Both the position numbers and the translations under genes were made by a program. Under the pieces are notes generated by a model. The model did not search any database and was not told the origin of the DNA. It was given only the letters and a program-made list of their open reading frames with translations. This document shows, piece after piece, positions 56,339 to 64,000 of a DNA stretch of 64,000 nt; position 1 is the stretch's first letter; each line of letters starts with the position of its first letter. The DNA comes from Hyaloperonospora brassicae (lineage: Eukaryota; Oomycota; Peronosporomycetes; Peronosporales; Peronosporaceae), in NCBI GenBank assembly GCA_947650285.1, contig CANTFL010000435.1:62001-126000 (forward strand). The letters run 5' to 3'.

Positions 56339-57199
56339 TGTGGTGGAGTGGTAATTGCTCTTTTAGGAGTCGATCCCAACTCTCTACTCGCGCCCGGACG
56401 ACCGACCTACGGAGGGGGTACTCCGATTCCGTGTTGTATGCTTCGCTCACCTTGTGTACCCGTCGGTGGGGCGGTGTGTACGCTTCCAGGTGGAATTGAG
56501 TCGATTCCAAGCTTGACCGTGGTTGGAATTGGTGCTGTCGTGCAGAAACCTTCACACGATAGCAGGTGTACTTGTAAGATGCTCGATATGAGCCACGTTG
56601 ATCTCTACGAGATCGCCTTGTCCAATGTAGATGCTTCATTCGCGAGCCTTCTGACTACTTAAACCGTCTCGCGATCTTGCACCCCTTGCCTTTAGGTGTT
56701 TGCTGCGTCCGATCGTAATTGGTTTTTTTGTTGAGATTCTTCGATCCCTGGCCAAACAATCCAAGGATATCACTTGAGTCAAGTATGCGACTTTTTTGAC
56801 GTCGGGTGGGCCATAATCCAACCCAAATGAGAAGTCGACATGTGTACTTAGAAGCAAATTGAACTCTGTTTAATGTTAACCAATCGAACCCAAAACTAAC
56901 CCTTCGCTAGGCCTATCTTATCACCAAGTTCGAAGCCACGCGTATTCCTCTCAAGAATATATCCCTCTTGTAACCCAGGTGCTTTACACCAGTAAAGTCT
57001 ATTAAGAAACTTGGCGTGACCCACACCAGAGATCGAGAGATCAGATCGAGATCGAGACATGAGATCTAGGCCTCTTGCGCCCCTCATCTCAGACAGTATT
57101 CCTCTAAGCAGACTTCTTCTCGAACTTCCTTCGACGCCTACGATCTGTGAGCTACTACGTCCCACCTTAACGGTAAAACCTCTTGATAGTTTTACCACA
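56339..57199 (-). repeat. Element B 5' LTR
   Basis: Partner of 30277-31137. On the minus strand it starts TGTGGTAAAAC and ends CCACA, followed by ATGATGTGCGTG where a primer-binding site should be. That sequence does not start with the TGG expected for a full-length tRNA 3' end, so the primer is unknown. Confidence 0.9.
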
Positions 57200-60100
57200 G
57201 ACTTATGTTATAATGATTTAGCTCCAGAGGAGATAGAGAAGAGCGGGACATAATAGCCAGGTTGATGATGCCTGAAAGTCTAAACACTTTATTTCTTCAT
57301 CACTATCCTACGCGTTGGAAGTAGGGTCAGTAAGCGATCGGGCGTACCTACCAACGAATGCGGCTATGCTGCCACTATAAGGGTATGTTTCGAAGTTTAT
57401 AGATGTATGTTGCTTCCTTTACTGTAAGCGAGATCGGACATAGTGGATTTAACTTTTATGGGAATACTTTCTGGATATATCAAGGCGACCTACTCTTTCC
57501 ATGTTGTAGCGATGGATCACATTCCGACTCCCCCAAAGCCACACAGGGAGCACAAAGTTGCTGACTTCGGTTGACTAATTTACCAGGGGTGTGGTAAATA
57601 AAGCTAGAGAGTCGCGGACAGCCCATAAGGTGGCCAAAGTTTACGAGGATTATTTTCTCGTCGTTTTGGCGCCATTGTGGCAATTCGACATGACCAAATA
57701 CCTAATTTTCTGTCGAATTTTTTGTGCGTTCATCCATATGGTAAGTTAATTTCAACATTTGCTGTGGCCTACCAACCTCCATCAAATGTTACTGCAGAGA
57801 GGATGCTGCATACACAGACCAGATCGATCAAGTTACCTGTCGTCGACGAAGGCCAACGAGATGGGAAGAGTATGCGGAGCGACCAACGATTGCGATTTTC
57901 TACCGCCCAAGATCAAGTGAGGATGGAGAACCCGTTTTAGTTGGCCCACGCTTCGGATGTTAAGTCCATATTTAAAAACACATTTCTTTAGTAAATGCGA
58001 GATGACGAGAGGCTAGGCCCCGGACGTGGAAATATTACATACATAGTTCGTATCAGCAATCGAGGTAGCAGGTGAAGTATAATCTGCGGTGAGCGAGTAG
58101 AACGCGAGTGAAAATGCACAATGATTAAGATCAAGATCTTAACATTTATTTAGTGACTTAAGTGGGGCTCTAATGGGACTGAGTTATAACAAATTATGTC
58201 AGTACACTAACTTACCTTAGCATGGACCTTGACGCGTTCTCAGACTGGTTGGAAAACACGCGATGCGACAAGCGATTGGGGGTACGAGATAAAGGTTGTT
58301 TTACCGATCTACCGTATATCCAAACTCAAAAGGTTCAAGAAATTTCCGGATCGTTCGAACCACACGCTGACAGTGGACTAGACGGACCGATCGGACTTCG
58401 ACGAATGTTTTTTGTCAGAAGTCAGTTAATCGCGGGAAATGGATGAAGGCGGTCACGAAGTCGAAGACATTTTATAGTATCGTTCTAGTAATAAGACGAG
58501 ATACTGACGACAGAAACGATAACTTCTTGTTTTTTATATGGATAACGAATAACCTTTATGAAATAAAGTACTGGACTAAAATTTTGGAGTCATACTGCGA
58601 CTTTTTGAATGCAAGCAGACAAAACTGAATCGTTTTGAGGCAATGGAAAGCCACAAAAATTAGGGATGGGCTTCGAAGTTTTTAAGAGGTTGATCTTAGT
58701 CTCGTACTAAATAGCCTGTGGGTGCACGTCGATAAAGTTGGATCTCTCGTTGGTAGTCCTGGCCTTTAGAACGTAGACCGGAGTCTATTGAGAGTAGACC
58801 TACGTTCCGGAGGTGGAACGAAGTCAGTTAAAGCCAAGTCAAAGTTAAAATACCAGGATGTGGAGGAAGAACGATCAAGGAGATGATAAAAAGAAGAGGC
58901 AGAAGTGACGAAGAAAAGTATGTATTCGCCAATGTTCTCAATTTGAGTGAATATTAGACGATGAAATAAACTTGCTCTATATGTGACGTATATAGGTGTC
59001 AGGATTAGGTTCTAAACACAACCGATACTACGAGATTCATGGAATCGCGAGGTCAGTGATCCGGAGAGATTTAAGTAGATCTACCGGTTCGAACCCTCTA
59101 CCCTTTCACGGAAACCAGTGAACCACGAAGCGAGGACACAAAAGGTGTCGGAAGAACGGGCTCAGAAAGATGTCGAGGTCGCATTGACACATTTTCATAC
59201 CCTAAAAGATATCAAATCTGCCACCTCCTGCCACGCTTAATTCGCTTAAAACGATCGACCTTGACGTCTTCCGAAGCGTCATTTTAGAATTCGATTTCCG
59301 AATTAGTGCGCCCTTGCTCCTTGAAAAACAGGCCTGGGTTCGCTTCCTAGTGAGAAATGGCAATGATATTCGTCAAACTACCTGTACGAGGCGACCAAGC
59401 CAGCAAACCAGCATACAGTTCGGAATTATACGGAGAAGGAGAGATACGTTGGTATTGACCTAAGGGTCGGAGGTCACCACATCATAAGTATCGATGGAAT
59501 GATAAGCGAGATCATCCGCGCGAGGGTTCGGTCGATGTGCCGTCCATTGGACCACACTTGCATCTTAGGGTACCGCCAGCCGATCGAATAAGTCATCTTA
59601 TATTATCGATACGATAGAACACGAGATATCGAGGTCCACCGACCACACAGCAGCTTCTGCCGAATAAGAAATTTCCACGCAAAGGAGACCACGGATAATG
59701 GCGGTCGACGCGAGTGTTGACGAAAGTCGCGGGTTCGTGTCCGCGTCGCCAACTGTCGTCGGGGTACTCTATTTGACCGAGGCCGATTCACTAATAGCGT
59801 CGAAGGACCCGAACGTCACTCTATTTAGCGTCGGGTCCATCAGATCAAAATAACCTGTACCAGAGACCGAAGGCAGTACGACAACTGCTGAAAGGGTGGA
59901 CGTGATGGCTGGACAATTCGACGTGGTATAATTTGCGTGAAACGAGGAGATTGCAGGTTTCCCAGAGCTCTTAGGAGCGGCAAAAAGATCAGACTTAACC
60001 GACCGCGTGGAACACGAGAAGCTCGATGTGGGGAACTGACAATTGTGCAGTAGAAAGAGGGATAGACTATACAGCGAACGCGGCGCCTAGAAGCTTGGGG

Positions 60101-61250
60101 GCCTTGGTTGGTAGACGAAGATAGGCCCGCTCTTACGCCAGATTCGCCCGCATAACGTTGCTATCGAAGCTGAATAGATTGCTTGACTTCCCCAGCGTAA
60201 CTTGAGACGAAGCACTATCGAAGGGACCGAAAGGGACCGTGAAGGAGGCTGGCTGAAAATCCGTGGCCGAATTAAGAGACTTGCGAGATTGTATCACCAC
60301 ACTAGACGACGATCGCAGAGGTTGCTTGCAGAAAGCAGGTGATGAGTTGAAGCAAGCACCGGTCGGAGACCTGCCTCCGTTGGAGGCACTTCCAGGGTCC
60401 GACGAACGATAAATCAGTGTTTTCCAGCAGTTTTGAGAGAAGAGAATACTGGGTCCGAAGAACAAAATTTAACACGCAAGTGGTCTATTAACGCCACCTC
60501 AGGCTAAAGCCGCTCGGGTTGCCGACAAATGAGGCGGAGCATGTCGTTCAGCTGGCTCTCGAGGTTTTCGACCTAGCCGATCCAAGTAGCCTCGCGATAC
60601 GAAATGGCCGCCAATTGGCTCTCGCAAGCTCTAATACGACGCGTCATCTCGGCCAAGAATGATTGCACGTCTAGCGAAGTGAAGTGACCGCCGGCGGAAC
60701 TAGCCCAGAAGCAGCGCGACGATCAACTGGAGTAGTAGAAGTGGCAGTGCGGAATTTGGAGACCGCCGCAACTGGAAAAGCCGGCTTGACAGGGCAGGCA
60801 TTTTCTGGAACGGCCACTGCCAAGGTGCTTGACGACGAGGTTTTTGTGCCCGCGTCTTGATGACCATATGACGCCATGAAAGCGATCAGTACGCTACCCA
60901 ACCGAGATGTGGTGGCTCAGGGCATTGGGGCGCCTGAATATGAGTCGCTGGGAGGTAACCTAACTGACCAAGTGATAGCGAACGACTCGCCGCTTGGCCG
61001 ATATGATGTGACCAAGGCGTGGCGTCACTCGACCGTATAATAGCATCAAAGGGGGTGACCAGATGTACCATGAGAAGCGGTAGATTCGCGATAATTAAAG
61101 GGTGCGTTGGACCCAAATGAGGACGTCGCTGCAAATACTTGAGCTTGGAAAAGATTACAAAGGAGGGGCTAAGGAATATGGGTACACGCGATTCGCTCAA
61201 AGAAGCCATACGCATGCTAAAACCGATTAACGGCTAAGCAATATCATTAG
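57200..61250. other. Repeat-derived region, partly unassigned
   Basis: This should contain the RT, protease and much of gag of element A, but I cannot recognise them, so other insertions or heavy decay are likely. Short frames such as 58222-58446 (plus) and 57683-57480 (minus) show no motif. The clearest content is a minus-strand helical stretch described separately. Confidence 0.4.
60133..61215 (-). pseudogene. Coiled-coil ORF remnant, like the element C antisense ORF
   Basis: Minus-strand frames at 61215-60886, 60901-60671 and 60465-60133, plus a short helical one near 60680-60510 (VQSFLAEMTRRIRACESQLA, then VENLESQLNDMLRLICR) in which Leu/Ile are spaced as in a coiled coil. The style matches the coiled-coil part of the element C antisense ORF near 46.9-47.3 kb. 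Ser-rich surroundings are also shared. No domain is known; homology is not tested. Confidence 0.35.
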
Positions 61251-61460
61251 GCGGCCGTAGTGTAATGATTTCGAAACATACTATTTCCCGAGGTTATCAA
61301 GATGGATGGGAAACAAACCACCCTCTATCATGGGGTGCCAAAGAGGAATTAAATTGTGAAAGTGGTTGATCCGTCACGAAAAAGCTATCCGTAAGACTAT
61401 AAAAGGAAAATTGGATACCAAGATACCGGACAATTAGTTACTGGCGGCATTGGACCGCGG

Positions 61461-61980
61461 TCATTCATCGGCGAACCTGGATCCCTCACCGGTAGAACGG
61501 GGTGCCTCATCGATAGACCTGGGTCCTTCTCTATTAGAACCAATCGCCCATCAGGAGATATAGGTTCATATCTCGTAGATTTTTTGTATACTCGGTAGAC
61601 CTGGGTCCTTCATCGGTAAATCTAGATCTCTGACTGGTAGAAACGGTCTCGCATCAGTAGACCTGTGTCCGTAAATGGTAGAACGGTTCCAGATCGATAG
61701 AATCGGATGCCTCACTGGTAGACCAGTACCTCATAGATCCGGCTACTCCTAATTAGTCACATAAAGAGTTGTGCACCGGGCAAGGATATAATGAAGAGGT
61801 TATGGATATGAATATATCGAATAATACTCATTTTGCCATATACGTGGCGCGTCTTCCCTGTGTATGTATGAGTTTGAAATTCGGTTTGCATACCTGTTCG
61901 TGAAGAGGAATATAATTTGGCCCCTCAACTGTTGAAGACAGTTGTTGGCTCGACCAAGTGCATATAGAACCCAACTATTG
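61461..61980 (+). repeat. Repeat family D, copy 2, with minisatellite
   Basis: Bases 61461-61740 are imperfect tandem copies of about 20-22 bp near CTCATCGGTAGACCTGGGTCC. Bases 61741-61960 match the minus-strand sequence of 840-620 (see copy 1), with shared blocks in the same order. Copies 1 and 2 are inverted relative to each other. Bases 61981-62600 show nothing I can assign. Confidence 0.55.
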
Positions 61981-62789
61981 TTTAGCTTGAAGTTCTTTAA
62001 GTAGCAACCATCCCCTCACGATCTACTACCGTAAGCGGCATCCCACCCTAGCGGCTACGGAGAACGGTAAAGACCAGGAATTAACACCCCTGTGTATATA
62101 CAGAAGGACAGAAGGGACAATATTCCTGAAGAATTTAGTTCTATGCTCACGATCGACCGAGTCGATTGAGTAGCTACGTCTCGGTCCACCGATTGAAGCA
62201 ATCCCACTACGGTTTTAAAGTCTACCTCTACCAAGACTAACACATCTTTATCTCCATCTGAGTCTACCAAATCGTGCGAACCTCCAGCCGACGGGTACAA
62301 AACGTGAGTCGAGGTCTAATAGCGCCTTCGGCCCCCCGTGAGTCGACAATACGGCACCGTAAGTGTTTTGAGGACTTATCACCCGCTTTTCAGATCTCCG
62401 TACGCCACAAACCTCTCATATAGAGATCGTCACACGTGGGTTACTATATCTCGTTTACACCCCAACAAGTTCCTCACACCAAACATTCATGCTACGTACC
62501 TAACGTCATAGACTAGCTGTGTAATACTGTGTATCCCATCCAGGATGTTTCTTGCTTCGGCCTAAGTAAATACAGGCACTTAGAACCTACCATTTGCCTA
62601 CAATTCTGATGCTTGACGTACTAAGTTATTTGGTTAATTACTAGCGGCCTCTTGAGAGTCTACAAATTCTATCTAGCCACCATCCGGGATAGTTTATAAG
62701 CTCTTAAAATTCAATTATCCTCCATGAACTTGACCGGTCGCACTACTACTTCTGTAGCGCGATCGTGTGATCCAATTCAAGTACTTATT

Positions 62790-63010
62790 TCTCTACTTTC
62801 GCCGACTTCAATTAACCATTTTTTCGACCTTGCGTTCGTGATCAAAGATAAAATCTTGTCCGGTTTACAAAAATAATTCCACCCTGCGAATTGTTCTTAG
62901 CATCTCGATCCGATTTGATGACCATGAAGGGCCTACAGAAGGTTCAAGGTTTTCCCTTCCTGATCAAGCGATCGATCCCCCTCTAAACATTTTTTAAACC
63001 TCCTGATAAA
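62790..63010 (-). pseudogene. Element A gag 5' remnant
   Basis: The DNA CCTGCGAATTGTTCTTAGCA and the following GAAGGGCCTACAGAAGG and AAGCGATCGATC blocks correspond, in order, to the gag start of element B at about 56050-56150. It lies just inside the 63.1-kb LTR remnant, where gag should be in a minus-strand element. Too decayed to read a protein. Confidence 0.5.
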
Positions 63011-63089
63011 ACGTTTGATGATCCTGAGACCCCTAATTTTTATGCGTCCGCGGCGTTTCCTCTCTCAAAGGAACATCTGTTCCAGAGTT

Positions 63090-63960
63090 AATCCTAATAT
63101 CCACACTGTCACTCCGAAACTCACGGTAAAATATCTTATTCGAACCGAAGCATGTGCATCATCAATTTGGATCAACAATCACAAGAATATTATGACGAAG
63201 ACTATCCACTGGCTCCCAGACGACCAAATATCGAATTTGAAACTCCGTTTCAATGCTCATTTCTATTTTACTATGTGTACCCGTCGGTAGGGCGGGCTGC
63301 ACTCTTCTAGGTGGACTTTGATCGATTTAAAACTTGACCGTGTTGGTGATAAGAGGTTCATCGATTAATACCTTCACACGACCACGGGTATAGCTGTAGA
63401 GTGCTCGATATGAGCCACCTTAATCTCGACGGGATTGCATTGTTTATAGTTAATTATTGATTTTCGGGCTTTCAAACCACTTGAGCCATCTCGCGACCTT
63501 GATCTTCCCTGATTTTTTGCGATATCATATTGCAGTTGTGTTGATTTTTATGAGAGTCCGGAATGCACTTGGCCAAACAATCCGGGTGCGACACTTGTAT
63601 ATACGTAACGCTTGATGTCGTCGGTACGTTAAAGATTCAGCTTGGAAGAAATTACGCTTATTTGTTGAATTAAATTAAACTTTGTTCGTTATCTGACCAA
63701 TTTGACATACCTAAGACGTAGCCTATCTATGCAGAAGGCACTCGCAACGCGTCGTCCAATGCATCGCTATGCCTCTTATACAACCTAGGCTCCTTCATTT
63801 ATCCCCTACCCTTGACTCAGGTCAGGATCTGATCTAGAATCCAATGCATCCTAGAACTGGACCCAATAGTCGTGATCCACTTATCCGATCCTTGTACCTA
63901 GTCCGGGTACCACAATAGTCATTTTAAGTCTATTTATCACACCATTCTTCGATCCACTTC
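63090..63960 (-). repeat. Element A 5' LTR remnant
   Basis: Blocks TGTACCCGTCGGTAGGGCGGG, GCTCGATATGAGCCACCT, GGCCAAACAATCC and CGCAACGCGT match the LTRs of B in order; ACTGGCTCCCAGACGACC matches the 23.4-kb copy. The outer boundary is not visible before the window ends. Confidence 0.6.
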
Positions 63961-64000
63961 TCCACATAATAAAAATGTCTTGACACGCCATTGACCGTGG

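Larger units (their letters stand above)
30277..57199 (-). mobile_element. Element B: Ty3/Gypsy retrotransposon with a nested insertion
   Basis: 861-bp LTRs lie at 30277-31137 and 56339-57199, about 97 percent alike by eye, each with TGTGGT...ACCACA ends. On the minus strand the order is 5' LTR (right), Gag with zinc knuckles, protease, RT, RNase H, a second RNase H, integrase, GPY/F module, a long 3' region with an antisense ORF, a polypurine tract and the 3' LTR (left). The 34301-48860 interval is element C inserted in the integrase C-terminus, leaving about 10.6 kb of B between its LTRs. All genes are broken. No target-site duplication could be identified. Confidence 0.88.

Noticed and set aside
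59021..59110. A stretch with GGTTCGAACCC, considered as a tRNA T-arm
   Set aside because: I could not fold acceptor, D and anticodon arms around it.

Overview
The window looks like nuclear DNA of an oomycete (Phytophthora / downy-mildew type). The grounds are: compact genes 150-350 bp apart; short GT-AG introns (68-106 bp) that restore conserved protein families exactly when removed; a stramenopile-like gene set (NSF/Sec18, an M3 oligopeptidase, a SET methyltransferase, a MYND protein, an RPEL-repeat protein); and decayed Ty3/Gypsy retrotransposons that carry an extra RNase H, as described for oomycete elements. I cannot name the species from the sequence.

Layout. 1-6.0 kb: an LTR scrap, a decayed minisatellite repeat, and a truncated, stop-ridden Ty3/Gypsy element on the minus strand (RE1: 5' LTR, gag, protease, RT, RNase H, start of integrase). 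6.7-16.0 kb: the only host gene island. It has a SET-domain gene and a MYND zinc-finger gene on the plus strand, convergent with three minus-strand genes: a five-repeat RPEL protein, NSF, and an M3 (thimet-oligopeptidase type) metallopeptidase with an N-terminal membrane anchor. 16.1-16.6 kb: trinucleotide low-complexity DNA. 16.6-23.4 kb: repeat-derived or unrecognised DNA holding two notable hairpins. 23.4-64 kb: a nest of LTR retrotransposons, one inside the other. Element A (minus strand, very old) has LTR remnants at about 23.4 kb and about 63.1 kb. Element B (minus, LTRs 30277-31137 and 56339-57199) sits inside A. Element C (plus, LTRs 34301-35338 and 47839-48860) sits inside the integrase gene of B. 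The LTR pairs look progressively younger (A very diverged, B about 3 percent by eye, C under 2 percent by eye), which agrees with the nesting order.

Most interesting signals. (1) B and C carry a second RNase H of the archaeal-like type after the normal RT-RNase H. (2) A, B and C all seem to carry an antisense open frame (coiled coil plus basic, Ser-rich tail) between the integrase end and the 3' LTR. Together these mirror the architecture of plant Tat-lineage elements. (3) The LTR of C contains four tandem units of about 48 bp, each folding into a stem whose bases co-vary between units. (4) RE1 is packed with perfect short-loop inverted repeats at far above chance density, mostly inside conserved coding sequence. 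(5) An isolated 86-bp pre-miRNA-like hairpin lies at 19.0 kb.

The five host genes look intact. All retroelement genes are broken by stops, frameshifts or lost catalytic residues. All assignments come from reading the sequence; no search was run.
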